Under the pieces are notes generated by a model. It ran no database searches, was not told the DNA's origin, and saw nothing but the letters and a program-made list of their open reading frames with translations. 64,000 nucleotides of DNA from Verrucomicrobiaceae bacterium (GTDB taxonomy: Bacteria; Verrucomicrobiota; Verrucomicrobiia; Verrucomicrobiales; Akkermansiaceae). A program made the position numbers and the translations under genes. Positions 34,883-44,320 of this stretch are shown in pieces. Numbering within the stretch: the first letter of the stretch is position 1; each line of letters opens with the position of its first letter. Where the stretch lies: positions 1 through 64,000 of the forward strand of contig JAIXOR010000052.1 of the NCBI GenBank assembly GCA_027486655.1, written 5' to 3'.

Positions 34883-36046
34883 ATGAAACATTTCGTGATC
34901 CGCATGCTGGCCATCGCCTTGGCCGGGTGGGCATCCCGGGCTCCCGGGGCGGAGCCGGGCGCTCATCCCGCGATCCGCAAGGCGATGGAGGCCTTTGTGG
35001 CCTCGGGTGAAATCTCCGGCGCGGTCACGCTGGTGGGGGATGGGGAAAAAGACCTGCACCTATCCGCCGACGGCATGGCGGATCTGGCGGCTACCAAGGC
35101 GATGACCGAGGATGCCTTGTTCTGGATCGCCTCGATGACCAAGCCGGTCACCGCGGCGGCTGTCATGATGATGCAGGAAGAAGGCCGGCTCTCGGTGGAC
35201 GATCCGGTGTCCAAGCACCTGCCCGGGTTTCGCGATCTGAAGGATGCTTCCGGCAATGTGGTCTCGATCACGATCCGCCAGTGCCTCACGCACAGCAGCG
35301 GCTTGAGCGAGGTGTCCATCCCGGAAACGGCCGATGTGGACACACTTGCCGGGTTGATGCCCTTGATCGTGGCCAAGCCGCTGCGTTTCGCGCCCGGATC
35401 GAAGTGGGAGTATTCCCAAACCGGCATCAACACCGCGGCGAGGATTGTCGAGGTGGTCTCCGGTGAGTCGTTTCCGGACTTCCTGGAGAAGCGTTTCTTC
35501 AAGCCTCTGGGCATGAAGGACAGCACCTTCTATCCGAATGCCGCCCAGCTGGCGCGCCTCGCCATTTCCTACGATCGTCCGGACGGGGGCACGCTGCGCC
35601 CGGTGAAGCTCGGCTTTCTCGGCGGAAAGGACCTCGCCGATCCCAAGCGCTACCCGCGCGCCAATGGCGGACTGTTTTCCACGGCGCGCGACTACGCCCG
35701 CTTCTGCCGCATGATCCTCCGCGGCGGCGAGCTCGACGGCCGCCGCTATCTCAAGCCGGAATCGGTGAAACTCATGACCACCGTGCAAAGCGGATCTCTG
35801 CAAACCGGATTCACACCCGGCAACGCCTGGGGGCTCGGCTGGTGCGTCATCCGCGAACCGCAGGGCGTCAGCGCCGCCCTTTCGCCCGGGACCTTCGGCC
35901 ACGGCGGAATGTTCGGCACCCAGGCGTGGATCGATCCGGTGAAACAACGCTTCCACATCCTCCTCATCCAACGCGCCGGACTGCCCAACTCGGATGGCTC
36001 GGACATCCGCCGCGCGTTTCATGAGGCCGCCCGCTCGATCCCATGA
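34883..36046 (+). CDS. Serine beta-lactamase-like hydrolase (class C/EstB type)
   Basis: 387 residues with a signal peptide (cleavage near APGAE). The SxxK motif is SMTK (Ser84, Lys87), the second motif appears as YSQTG and the third as GHGGMFG. This is the pattern of the beta-lactamase/D-alanyl carboxypeptidase/EstB superfamily. Such proteins are often esterases rather than antibiotic resistance enzymes, and nothing here shows beta-lactamase activity. Its stop overlaps the next start in ATGA (36043-36046). Divergent from meaB with a 117-nt gap. Confidence 0.88.
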   Translation: MKHFVIRMLAIALAGWASRAPGAEPGAHPAIRKAMEAFVASGEISGAVTLVGDGEKDLHLSADGMADLAATKAMTEDALFWIASMTKPVTAAAVMMMQEEGRLSVDDPVSKHLPGFRDLKDASGNVVSITIRQCLTHSSGLSEVSIPETADVDTLAGLMPLIVAKPLRFAPGSKWEYSQTGINTAARIVEVVSGESFPDFLEKRFFKPLGMKDSTFYPNAAQLARLAISYDRPDGGTLRPVKLGFLGGKDLADPKRYPRANGGLFSTARDYARFCRMILRGGELDGRRYLKPESVKLMTTVQSGSLQTGFTPGNAWGLGWCVIREPQGVSAALSPGTFGHGGMFGTQAWIDPVKQRFHILLIQRAGLPNSDGSDIRRAFHEAARSIP

Positions 36047-36855
36047 AACTGCTGCTCATCGGTCACGGATATCTCGGCCAGGCGGTGCAGCGCGTGTTTG
36101 CCGCAGCGGGCTGGCAGGTCACCCCGGTCTCGCTCTCCGGAGGCGAGGGCGTGCTTGCCTGCGACGTCGGCGATCCCGCATCGGTCGCTTCCTTGAAGGC
36201 GGACACCGCCCCGGATCTCATCATCCACTGCGCCGCATCCGGCCGTGGCGGGGCCGATGCCTACCGCCATGTCTATGTGGAAGGTTGCCGGAACCTGGCG
36301 CGCGCGTTTCCCGGGGTGCCTCTGATCTACACCTCCAGCACCTCGGTCTATCCGCAGACCGATGGTTCGATCGTCACCGAGGACTCGCCCACCGAGCCGG
36401 ACCGGGAGACCGGGATGCTCTTGTTAGAGGCGGAGCGGATCGTGATCGCTGCGGGCGGCACGGTGGCCAGGCTTTCCGGCATCTATGGTCCCGGCCGCAG
36501 TGTGATCCTCTCGAAGTTCCTCACCGGTGCTGCGGTGATCGAGGAGGATGGCAGGCGTTTCCTCAACCAGATCCACCGGGACGATGCGGCGCGCGCGCTG
36601 CTCCATCTCGCCACCGGCGGTCATCGCGGCGTGTTCAATGTCTGCGACTCCCACGCGCTTTCGCAGCGGGAGTGTTATCTCGCCCTGGCCGCGATGTTTT
36701 CCCTGCCGCTGCCGCCATCCGGTCCCCGCGACTTGAACCGCAAGCGCGGCTGGACCCACAAGATCGTCTCTAACGAAAAACTCCGCTCGACCGGTTGGCA
36801 GCCGGAGTTTCCCTCCTTCCTCGACGCAGCGCCCACACTGCCGAAGACGCTCTGA
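36043..36855 (+). CDS. NAD-dependent epimerase/dehydratase family (extended SDR) protein
   Basis: 270 residues with an N-terminal Rossmann motif (GHGYLGQA) and an extended-SDR layout (IIHCAASG, YTSSTSVYP, LSGIYGPGR). The usual YxxxK catalytic pair is not evident at the expected distance after TSSTSVY; the segment reads PTEPDRETGMLLLEAE. This matches YeeZ-type SDRs in which catalysis is uncertain. Translationally coupled to the upstream serine hydrolase. Confidence 0.85.
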   Translation: MKLLLIGHGYLGQAVQRVFAAAGWQVTPVSLSGGEGVLACDVGDPASVASLKADTAPDLIIHCAASGRGGADAYRHVYVEGCRNLARAFPGVPLIYTSSTSVYPQTDGSIVTEDSPTEPDRETGMLLLEAERIVIAAGGTVARLSGIYGPGRSVILSKFLTGAAVIEEDGRRFLNQIHRDDAARALLHLATGGHRGVFNVCDSHALSQRECYLALAAMFSLPLPPSGPRDLNRKRGWTHKIVSNEKLRSTGWQPEFPSFLDAAPTLPKTL

Positions 36856-36858
36856 ATA

Positions 36859-37215
36859 TCACCGCTGCGGCTCGGGCACCGGGATCTTGCGCGCCGCCAG
36901 CACGTAAGCGAGCACCGCGGCGGAATCCGCGGCGTCGAGCTTGGACTTCCTGGACATGGCCGGCATGATGTCGCCGATCAGATCGGCTTCCCCGTAGTTC
37001 GCCGGGTTGAGGTAAGGATGGCACTTGGCGCACTTCTCCTGGTGCACCACATAGCCGCGCTGGAGTTGGGGGATCGATGCTTTGGATAGAGCCGTCCACC
37101 GTTTCTCCACCGGCGGTGCCTGATAGGCCGGCCCGCATGAGCTCATCGCAGCAGCCGCCCATGCGCCGCAACACCATCGACGCATGGAGGATTTGGAGAT
37201 CATCGGCCGGCCCAT
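36859..37215 (-). CDS. Small c-type cytochrome, likely lipoprotein
   Basis: 118 residues with one haem-attachment motif CAKCH (Cys62, Cys65, His66) and candidate axial Met84 or Met87 (GDIMPAMSRK). The N-terminus has a lipobox-like AMSSC, so it may be anchored to a membrane facing the periplasm. It probably carries electrons. A second start (Met11, 37185) is equally possible. It follows the beta-barrel gene at 37228 by 12 nt, and its end lies 3 nt from the convergent SDR gene. Confidence 0.8.
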   Translation of the reverse strand: MGRPMISKSSMRRWCCGAWAAAAMSSCGPAYQAPPVEKRWTALSKASIPQLQRGYVVHQEKCAKCHPYLNPANYGEADLIGDIMPAMSRKSKLDAADSAAVLAYVLAARKIPVPEPQR

Positions 37216-37227
37216 GGCAGTGAGATG

Positions 37228-38001
37228 TTAGAACTCCACCGCGAAGATCGTGCGGGCCTGGAAGTCCGGCTCGTCGGCGAGCGAGGTGAGCTGCCACATG
37301 CCCGTCAGCGTGATCGAGAAGTTGTCCTTTCGCCACGCCACGTTCGGGCCCAGGTAGACCCCGCTGTCGCCGATGGTGTCCACATCCGGCACCGCGATCT
37401 CATGCAGCACTTCCGCACCTGCGGAGAAGGCCGGAGTGATCTGATAGGAAACGCCCGCGCTTTGCATGAGCTCGGCTTCGTCCTCCTCGTAGCCATCCTC
37501 CCACTCAAGCTCGCCACCGATGTTGTAAACGAACATCCACGAGCCCAGGTTCTTCTGGAGCAGCAGCTTGCTTTCCAGTTCCAGCAGGCCGTCGCCCGCC
37601 TTCACCTCGCCATAGATCGCGGAACCGAAGGGCGTCGTGTTCGGATCGGTGAGGTTGTAGATCCCTTCCAGCGCCACATCCAGAAACTCGGTCTTGCCGG
37701 ATTCGCCGGCGCTTTCCTCGTAACGCCAGTCCGCAAAATACAGGGCGAGCTGGAAACGATCGGAAACCCCGTACTCGAACTCGTGGCGGATGTCGAAGCG
37801 CTCGAAATCCGGATCGCTCGCCTTGTCGGTCTTCCACGTCACCCAGCTCTCCAACTCCATCGCGCCCTTTGACATGGTCGTGGTCTCGTAGCTGTAGGTG
37901 AAGCGGCGGCTGCCAGCATCGGCGCTGCTGCTCAGGATCAGGGCGGTGCCGAGGCAGCCAAGGGCTCCCCGCAAAACGGTCGGGTGGTGGTGAGTCTTCA
38001 T
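37228..38001 (-). CDS. Outer-membrane beta-barrel protein, unknown function
   Basis: 257 residues with a signal peptide (MKTHHHPTVLRGALGCLG...SADA) and alternating amphipathic strands ending in the aromatic FAVEF expected of outer-membrane barrels. It resembles small transporter-like or DUF6662-type barrels. No specific ligand. The following gene encodes a small c-type cytochrome, and the upstream sequence holds a repeated GCGACT motif (38013-38048) that may be an operator. Confidence 0.78.
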   Translation of the reverse strand: MKTHHHPTVLRGALGCLGTALILSSSADAGSRRFTYSYETTTMSKGAMELESWVTWKTDKASDPDFERFDIRHEFEYGVSDRFQLALYFADWRYEESAGESGKTEFLDVALEGIYNLTDPNTTPFGSAIYGEVKAGDGLLELESKLLLQKNLGSWMFVYNIGGELEWEDGYEEDEAELMQSAGVSYQITPAFSAGAEVLHEIAVPDVDTIGDSGVYLGPNVAWRKDNFSITLTGMWQLTSLADEPDFQARTIFAVEF

Positions 38002-38012
38002 GAATCGTGGTT

Positions 38013-38048
38013 AGTCGCCTGCGACTCCAATTATTGAGATTGAGTCGC
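38013..38048 (-). promoter_or_regulatory. Candidate operator with three GCGACT/AGTCGC half-sites
   Basis: AGTCGC (38013-38018), GCGACT (38021-38026) and AGTCGC (38043-38048) are arranged within 36 nt, ending 12 nt upstream of the beta-barrel start. The outer pair TGCGACTC...GAGTCGCA is an inverted repeat around an AT-rich centre, and the minus strand reads TTGCGACTCAATCTCAATAA. This looks like a dimeric regulator site. A metal regulator of the Fur type is one candidate, but it is not established. Confidence 0.4.
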
Positions 38049-38145
38049 AACAGCGCGATCGGACGCACAAAAGGCCCTGGAGTCAAATGGAAATTTCCAA
38101 AAGGGCCGTGCTCCGCCAAAGCCGCGGGGCATTCCGGGGGTAGGC

Positions 38146-39078
38146 TCAATCCTTGCGGGTGAGCTCGACGAAGACGTCTTCGAGGGTGGCGACGTGGCGG
38201 AAGAGCGAGCGGAGCGGCCAGCCGAACTGGGCGGCGAGTTTGGAAATGCGTTCGCGGGCGTCGGTTCCGGAATCGACCCAGACGGTGAAGCGGGTCCAGC
38301 CGCCGTCGAGGGCCTCCGGGCTGACTTTTTTCACGTGTTCGAGCCGGCCGATGGCCCCGGCGGCGACTTCGGCATCGGCCTGGATTTCCACCTGGATGCG
38401 GCCGGCGGCGCGCATGCGGCTGGTGAGGTTGGCGGGGGTGTCGGCGGCCTTGATGCGGCCGTTGTCGATGATGATCACGCGGTTGCAGGTCATTTCCACC
38501 TCATGGAGGATGTGGGTGGAGACCAGCACGGTGTGGGATTGGCCGAGTTGGCGGATGAGTTCGCGGATCTGGCGGATCTGGTTGGGGTCCAGGCCGTTGG
38601 TGGGCTCGTCGAGAATGAGCAGTTCGGGGTCGTGGACCAGGGCGTCGGCCAGGCCCACGCGCTGGCGATAGCCTTTGGAAAGCGTCTTGATCATCTTGCG
38701 CTTCACGGATTCCAGGCCGCAGGTTTCGAGCACCTCGCCGACGCGGCGGCGGGTGTCGCCGCCGCCGAGGCCCTTGAGCTGGGCGCGGAATTTCAGGTAT
38801 TCGCGGACCCGCATGTCCTCATAAAGCGGCACGTTTTCCGGCATGTAGCCGATTTTCGAGCGGGCCTGGATCGATTGCCGGAAGATATCGAACCCGGCGA
38901 TCCGCGCGCTGCCGGAGGTGGGTGGCAGGTAGCCGGTGAGCATGCGCAGCGTGGTGGTCTTGCCTGCGCCGTTGGGTCCGAGGAAGCCGACGATCTCACC
39001 GCGGGCGACTGAAAACGAGATGTCGCGCACCGCTTCATGGCGGGCGTAGCGTTTGGTGAGTTGGTGAACTTCGATCAT
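38146..39078 (-). CDS. ABC transporter ATP-binding protein (GldA/NatA-type)
   Basis: 310-residue nucleotide-binding subunit. Walker A GPNGAGKTT, the signature LSKGYRQRVGLADALV, Walker B LLILDEPTNGLD and the switch His in STHILHEVEMT are all present, plus the extended C-terminal region of the CcmA/GldA/NatA exporters. No permease gene is adjacent on either side: downstream is a beta-barrel gene and upstream, divergently, sucA. The partner must be encoded elsewhere. Confidence 0.92.
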   Translation of the reverse strand: MIEVHQLTKRYARHEAVRDISFSVARGEIVGFLGPNGAGKTTTLRMLTGYLPPTSGSARIAGFDIFRQSIQARSKIGYMPENVPLYEDMRVREYLKFRAQLKGLGGGDTRRRVGEVLETCGLESVKRKMIKTLSKGYRQRVGLADALVHDPELLILDEPTNGLDPNQIRQIRELIRQLGQSHTVLVSTHILHEVEMTCNRVIIIDNGRIKAADTPANLTSRMRAAGRIQVEIQADAEVAAGAIGRLEHVKKVSPEALDGGWTRFTVWVDSGTDARERISKLAAQFGWPLRSLFRHVATLEDVFVELTRKD

Positions 39079-39220
39079 GGTTTCCGCAAATGGGCGAAAG
39101 GTCGGAAAATCCCCGCCCTGCGCGGTTGACGCGGCGGGGCGGGCCCCTTAATGAATGCCCCCGCGCGGCGGGCCAAGCGGTAAATTCGGAGGTTCGCCCT
39201 ATTCCTTTCCACACAACCCG

Positions 39221-41995
39221 ATGAACTCTTCGATTGCGGCGCGCCAGAACGCGGATCTCATGGAAGCGAAATACGCCCAGTGGTGCGAGGATCCCCGATC
39301 CGTTGAGGAGTCGTGGTCCGCATTTTTCGAGGGCTTCGAGCTCGGCATGGCCCAGCTGAAACGCCGTGAGGAAACTCCAGCCGCAGCGCCTGCATCATCC
39401 GGACCGTGCAAGGACAACGACCTCGTGTTCTTCGGCCGCGTGGTGGCGCTCATCTACAACTACCGCACGCTCGGCCACACCCAGGCGCACATCAACCCGC
39501 TGGAGGAGAGCCCGGAGCGCAATCCGCGTCTGAACCTCGACCAGTTCGGCCTTTCCGAGGCGGACCTCGATCGCGAGGCATGGAATGCCTATTTCCGCCA
39601 TGGCGAGCGCATGAAGCTGCGCGACATGATCGCCACGCTGGAAGCCACCTATTCGGGCAAGATCGGCTTTGAGTTCATGCACATCCACCACACGCCGGTG
39701 CGGCATTGGGTGCGTGAGCGGATCGAGTCCCACGCGGTGCGTTCGGAGGGCTCTGCGGAGCGCAAGATTTCCGCGCTGCGCTGGGTGCTTGAGGCGGAGG
39801 CCTTCGAGAATTTCCTCGGCAAACGATTCCTCGGTGAAAAACGCTTCTCCAACGAAGGTGGCGAGGGCCTGATGATCCTGCTCAACGCCCTGCTCGAAAG
39901 CTGCCCGTCCAGCGGCGTGCGCGAGATCGAGATGGGCATGTCCCACCGCGGCCGCATGAACGTGCTGGCCAACTTCGTGAGAAAATCGCTCACCACCGTG
40001 CTCTATGAGTTCACGCCGAACTACGAGCCGGACCTCGTCGCCGGAGACGGCGATGTGAAGTACCACCTCGGATACGAAAGCATCCGCGAGTTTCCCGATG
40101 GCAAGGTGCGCGTGAGCCTGGCCGCCAACCCGAGCCACCTGGAGGCCGTCAACTCGATCGTCGAGGGCAAGGCCCGCGCCCGCCAACGGGTGCTGAGCGA
40201 TACCTCGGGCGGCGAGATCGACCGCTCGCAGGTGCTTCCCATTTTGCTGCACGGAGACGCTGCCTTCGCCGGCCAGGGTTCGGTGGCGGAGGTCATCAAC
40301 CTTTCCCAGCTGCCCGGCTACCGCACCGGCGGCACCATCCATCTCATCGTCAACAACCAGATCGGTTTCACCACCGTCCCTGCGGACGCGCGTTCCTCGG
40401 CCTACGCCACGGACGTCGCCAAGATGGTTGAGGCCCCCATCCTCCACGTGAATGGCGAGGAACCCATGGAACTCTGGTGGGCCGCTCTCTTCGCTCTCGA
40501 ATTCCGCCAGAAGTTCGCGCGGGACATCGTCATCGACATGTACTGCTACCGCCGCCAGGGCCACAACGAGGCGGACCAGGCCGCCTTCACCCAGCCGGTC
40601 ATCGCCCGCAAGATCGCCGACCGGCCCACCTTCGGGAAAATCTACAAGGAACGCCTCGTCGCCGAGGGCATCATCAGCCAGGAGGATGTCAACGCGCTCG
40701 AACAGGCGATCTGGGACAAGCTGGAGGAAGGCTATCAGAAAATGCTCGCCCTGCAGGAAGCCGGCGACCGCACCGCCTTCTCCGGCTCCACCGGCGTGGT
40801 GCAAGCGCCTTATTCCCATGCTCCGGTGCCCACCGGCATCGATCGCGATCGCCTTCTCCAGATCGGCACCGCTCTCACCACCCTGCCCCACACCTTCAAC
40901 GTCAATCCCACCCTCGCCAAGCGCTTCATCCCGCGCCGCGTCGAGGCCTTGCAGAACAACGGCCCCATCGACTGGGCCTTTGCCGAGTCGCTCGCCTTCG
41001 GGTCGCTGCTGTTAGAAGGCACCCCCGTCCGCCTCTCCGGCCAGGACGTCGGCCGCGGCACCTTCTCGCACCGCCATGTCGTGCTGCACGACTATGAGAC
41101 CACCGAGAAATACATCCCGCTGGAGCACGTGGCTCCGGGCCAGGCGAAGTTCTGCGTGCACAACTCGCTGCTCTCGGAGTTTGCGGTGCTCGGGTTCGAC
41201 TACGGCTATTCGCTTTCCTATCCGAAGATGCTCACCCTGTGGGAGGCCCAGTTCGGCGACTTCGCGAATGGCGCTCAGGTGATCATCGACCAGTTCATTT
41301 CCTCCGCCGAGTCCAAGTGGCAGACGCCCAGCGATTTCGTGATGCTGCTTCCCCACGGCTACGAGGGCATGGGCCCCGAGCATTCGAGCGCCCGCTTGGA
41401 ACGCTTCCTGCAACTCTGCGCGGAGAAGAACATGATCGTCGGCAACTTCACCACGCCCGCCCAGTATTTCCACGCGCTGCGCCGGCAAAAGCACCGCGAG
41501 TTCCGCAAACCGCTGGTCCTGATGACGCCCAAGAGCCTGCTGGGAAGGCCGGAGGCGGTTTCCTCGATCGATGACTTCCTCGAGGGCAACTGCTTCCAGG
41601 AAGTGCTGCCGGATGCCAAGGGATTCACCGATCCGTCGAAGGTCAGCCGCGTGATCTTCTGCACCGGCAAGGTGTATTACGACCTCGCCGCCCTACGTCA
41701 GGAAAAGGGCATCGAAGACGCCGCCATCATCCGCATCGAGCAGCTCTATCCCTTCCATCGCGAGATGGTGCAGGCCATCGTCGGCCAGTATGCAAACGCC
41801 TCGCACTTCGTTTGGTGCCAGGAGGAACCCCTCAACATGGGGGCCTGGTCCTACATTTGGCCCCGTTTGGAACGCTGCGTCGGTTCCCGGGTCCGCTACG
41901 CCGGGCGGGACGCCGCCTCCAGCCCCGCCGCGGGTTCCAAGGCGATGCACTACCGCGAGCAGAAGGCGCTGCTTGCCCAGGCCTTCACCGTTTGA
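39221..41995 (+). CDS. sucA: 2-oxoglutarate dehydrogenase, E1 component
   Basis: 924-residue thiamine-diphosphate enzyme of the TCA cycle, decarboxylating 2-oxoglutarate and passing succinyl to SucB. Landmarks: N-terminal MEAKYAQWCEDPRSVEESW, EMGMSHRGRMNVL, AANPSHLEAVN, the ThDP-binding HGDAAFAGQG and, near the end, CQEEPLNMGAW. Length is normal. ATG 39221 was preferred to 39155. sucB follows 39 nt later on the same strand. Confidence 0.97.
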   Translation: MNSSIAARQNADLMEAKYAQWCEDPRSVEESWSAFFEGFELGMAQLKRREETPAAAPASSGPCKDNDLVFFGRVVALIYNYRTLGHTQAHINPLEESPERNPRLNLDQFGLSEADLDREAWNAYFRHGERMKLRDMIATLEATYSGKIGFEFMHIHHTPVRHWVRERIESHAVRSEGSAERKISALRWVLEAEAFENFLGKRFLGEKRFSNEGGEGLMILLNALLESCPSSGVREIEMGMSHRGRMNVLANFVRKSLTTVLYEFTPNYEPDLVAGDGDVKYHLGYESIREFPDGKVRVSLAANPSHLEAVNSIVEGKARARQRVLSDTSGGEIDRSQVLPILLHGDAAFAGQGSVAEVINLSQLPGYRTGGTIHLIVNNQIGFTTVPADARSSAYATDVAKMVEAPILHVNGEEPMELWWAALFALEFRQKFARDIVIDMYCYRRQGHNEADQAAFTQPVIARKIADRPTFGKIYKERLVAEGIISQEDVNALEQAIWDKLEEGYQKMLALQEAGDRTAFSGSTGVVQAPYSHAPVPTGIDRDRLLQIGTALTTLPHTFNVNPTLAKRFIPRRVEALQNNGPIDWAFAESLAFGSLLLEGTPVRLSGQDVGRGTFSHRHVVLHDYETTEKYIPLEHVAPGQAKFCVHNSLLSEFAVLGFDYGYSLSYPKMLTLWEAQFGDFANGAQVIIDQFISSAESKWQTPSDFVMLLPHGYEGMGPEHSSARLERFLQLCAEKNMIVGNFTTPAQYFHALRRQKHREFRKPLVLMTPKSLLGRPEAVSSIDDFLEGNCFQEVLPDAKGFTDPSKVSRVIFCTGKVYYDLAALRQEKGIEDAAIIRIEQLYPFHREMVQAIVGQYANASHFVWCQEEPLNMGAWSYIWPRLERCVGSRVRYAGRDAASSPAAGSKAMHYREQKALLAQAFTV

Positions 41996-42034
41996 TCCAC
42001 CGTTTCTCCAATTCCCATTCCATCCGTCTCCTCC

Positions 42035-43483
42035 ATGACCACTGATGTCAAAGTCCCCGCTTCCGGCGAATCCGTCACCTCCGCCAATGTCGCCCGCTGG
42101 CACAAGAAAAGCGGGGATCCCGTGCAAAAGGGCGAGGTGCTTGTGACCTTGGAAACGGACAAGGTCTCCAATGAACTCGAAGCCGCCGAGTCCGGCACGC
42201 TCCAAATCCTCGTCAACGAGGGCGAGGAAGTCGCCATCGGCACCGTGATCGCACGCATCGAGGCTTCGGCAGGATCAGCATCAAGCGCCGCCGCTTCCCC
42301 GGCCCCGGCCGCTGCAGCTCCCGCGGCTGCCGCGGCCCCATCCGCCTCCGCTCCCGGTCAAACGCTGGAAATCAAGGTGCCCGCCTCCGGTGAATCCATC
42401 ACCTCCGCCAACGTCGCCTCGTGGCGCAAAAAAGACGGAGATGCCGTGGCCGCCGGTGAGGTGCTCGTGGTGCTTGAAACCGACAAAGTCTCCAACGAAG
42501 TCGAGTCTCCCGCCGCCGGACGCCTTCGCATCCTGGTTCCCGAGGGCGAGGAAGTCGCGATTGGCGCTGTCATCGCGGAACTCGTCACCGGAGCCGCTCC
42601 CGAGGCTTCCGCCAAACCCGCGCCCACAGCTCCGGCCCAGCCGGCCACCGTCGCTGTGCCCAAGGCTCCGGCTCCTTCCGCCGCCCCGGCCCCGGCCGCT
42701 GCTGCCCCGGCCCCGGCCTTGGTGAAGCCCGATTTCAGTGCCGCCCCGGCTCCGCGTGAGGCTGCCTCCGCCGCGGTCAGTGATGGCCGCACCACGCGCC
42801 GCAAGATGTCGATGCTGCGCCGCAAGATCGCGACGCATCTGGTCAGCGCGCAGCAGACCGCCGCCATCCTCACCACTTTCAACGAGGTGGACATGAGCGC
42901 CGTCATGGACCTTCGCAAGACCGTCCAGGATGAGTTCCTCAAGAAACACGGCGTCAAACTCGGCTTCATGTCGTTCTTCGTCAAAGCCGTCACCCAGGCG
43001 CTCAAGGATGTGCCCTCGATCAATGCCCGCATCGATGGCAACGACATCGTGGAAAACCACTTCTTCGACATCGGCGTGGCGATCGGCACCGAAAAGGGTC
43101 TGTTCGTTCCCGTCCTGCGCGATTGCGACACCAAGTCCTTCGCGCAGATCGAGAAAGACATCCTCGACTACGCCACCAAGGCGAAGGATGGCAAAATCAC
43201 CATCGACGACCTCCAGGGCGGCGTGTTCAGCATTTCCAACGGCGGCACCTACGGCTCGCTTCTCAGCACGCCCATCCTCAACCCTCCGCAGAGCGGCATC
43301 CTCGGCATGCACACCATCCAGCAGCGTCCCGTGGCGGTGAACGGACAGGTGGTCATCCGCCCGATGATGTATCTCGCCCTCAGCTACGATCACCGCCTCG
43401 TCGATGGCAAGGAGGCCGTCACCTTCCTCATCCGCATCAAGGAGTGCCTGGAAGCTCCAGCCCGCCTCTTGCTGGAAATGTGA
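42035..43483 (+). CDS. sucB: 2-oxoglutarate dehydrogenase, E2 (dihydrolipoyl succinyltransferase), two lipoyl domains
   Basis: 482 residues. Two lipoyl domains, residues 1-75 (lipoyl Lys43 in ETDKVSNE) and 109-185 (Lys151 in the same motif), are joined by Ala/Pro-rich linkers to the catalytic domain (from about 250) with the active-site [11 protein letters not shown] near the C-terminus. Most SucB proteins have one lipoyl domain followed by a peripheral subunit-binding domain. Between residues 186 and 250 I see only Ala/Pro linker and no such domain. It is downstream of sucA; no lpd follows. Confidence 0.95.
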   Translation: MTTDVKVPASGESVTSANVARWHKKSGDPVQKGEVLVTLETDKVSNELEAAESGTLQILVNEGEEVAIGTVIARIEASAGSASSAAASPAPAAAAPAAAAAPSASAPGQTLEIKVPASGESITSANVASWRKKDGDAVAAGEVLVVLETDKVSNEVESPAAGRLRILVPEGEEVAIGAVIAELVTGAAPEASAKPAPTAPAQPATVAVPKAPAPSAAPAPAAAAPAPALVKPDFSAAPAPREAASAAVSDGRTTRRKMSMLRRKIATHLVSAQQTAAILTTFNEVDMSAVMDLRKTVQDEFLKKHGVKLGFMSFFVKAVTQALKDVPSINARIDGNDIVENHFFDIGVAIGTEKGLFVPVLRDCDTKSFAQIEKDILDYATKAKDGKITIDDLQGGVFSISNGGTYGSLLSTPILNPPQSGILGMHTIQQRPVAVNGQVVIRPMMYLALSYDHRLVDGKEAVTFLIRIKECLEAPARLLLEM

Positions 43484-43598
43484 GTGACCCCGCCCACGGA
43501 TCGGCCAGGGAAAAATCCCCGGCCATCCGAGGGGCAGGATTGTCATCCGTTTGTTCTCGACGGCCGCCCCGCCCCGCGCCTTGCTTCCGCCGCATCTC

Positions 43599-44264
43599 AT
43601 GAGCGACGAATCCCCAACTTCTTCCGAGGCTTCCGCCTCGAAACCGGCCGCAGACGCGCCCAAGACCCGGCGCATTTCCAATCCACGGCCCAAGAAACAG
43701 GCAAAGCCCCAGGCGGCCGCAAAAGCCGCCGGATCGCCGGCTCCGGAGACGGCTCCCGCTGTTGTGGAAGCCCCCAAGCCGCGTGCCCTGCCGCAGTTTC
43801 CCAGCGTGACCGAGCCCGCCGCACCTGCGGCACCCGTCGCCGATGAGTCCCCATCGAAGAACAACGACTGGCCGGAACCCGAACCCGCTTCGTCCGGCAA
43901 TGCCTCCGGCTCCGAGAATCCGAAGCGCAAGCGCCGCCGCAAAAAAGGCAAGGGGGGTGCTTCGTCCCAAGCGTCTCCCCAGGGAGCCCCGGCCCTTGAG
44001 TCGGACGCTTCTCCGGAGCCTGCGGATTCCTCATCCGCCGCAGCGGCTCCTTCCGCCCAGCCGCGCCCGCAGAATCCTCAGCCACAGGCACCCCGCCCCA
44101 AGGTCGATGCCGATCTGCTCGCCAAGTTCGCCTGGAAAATCTACCTCGCCGAAGTCAGCGAAGAAGGGGTGGCCCTCATCGCTGACAACGACGCCCGCGA
44201 GCTTTCCCGCCGCTGCTTCCGCCTGGCGGAGATCTTCCTCGAAGAACAAGGCCGCCGCCGCTGA
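43599..44264 (+). CDS. Disordered, basic Pro/Ala-rich protein with a small C-terminal helical domain
   Basis: 221 residues. The first 160 are low-complexity (Pro, Ala, Ser, Glu) with a basic block KRKRRRKKGKGG around residue 110, followed by a predicted helical domain of about 50 residues (DADLLAKFAWKIYLAEVSEE to the end). The basic block suggests nucleic-acid or acidic-partner binding, which is inference. No family recognised. It follows sucB with 115 nt, and a strong hairpin follows it. Confidence 0.65.
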   Translation: MSDESPTSSEASASKPAADAPKTRRISNPRPKKQAKPQAAAKAAGSPAPETAPAVVEAPKPRALPQFPSVTEPAAPAAPVADESPSKNNDWPEPEPASSGNASGSENPKRKRRRKKGKGGASSQASPQGAPALESDASPEPADSSSAAAAPSAQPRPQNPQPQAPRPKVDADLLAKFAWKIYLAEVSEEGVALIADNDARELSRRCFRLAEIFLEEQGRRR

Positions 44265-44271
44265 GACCGGA

Positions 44272-44312
44272 TTTCCGGCGGATGACCGCGATCCGGTCAT
44301 CCTTCCCGGAAA
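44272..44312. terminator. Bidirectional hairpin between convergent genes
   Basis: GGATGACCG (44280-44288) pairs perfectly with CGGTCATCC (44294-44302) around CGATC, and the outer TTTCCGG/CCGGAAA (44272-44278 and 44306-44312) extends it past a small internal loop. It lies between the stops of 43599-44264 and galE (44321). No long T-run. Confidence 0.6.
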
Positions 44313-44320
44313 CGGGCTAC

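Noticed and set aside
34883-36046. Antibiotic-resistance beta-lactamase
   Set aside because: Motifs fit the broad serine hydrolase superfamily (EstB/DD-peptidase-like); there is no evidence for lactamase activity.
43502-43524. Rho-independent terminator after sucB
   Set aside because: GGCCAGGG/CCCCGGCC can pair, but the stem is interrupted and no T-run follows, so I did not list it as a terminator.
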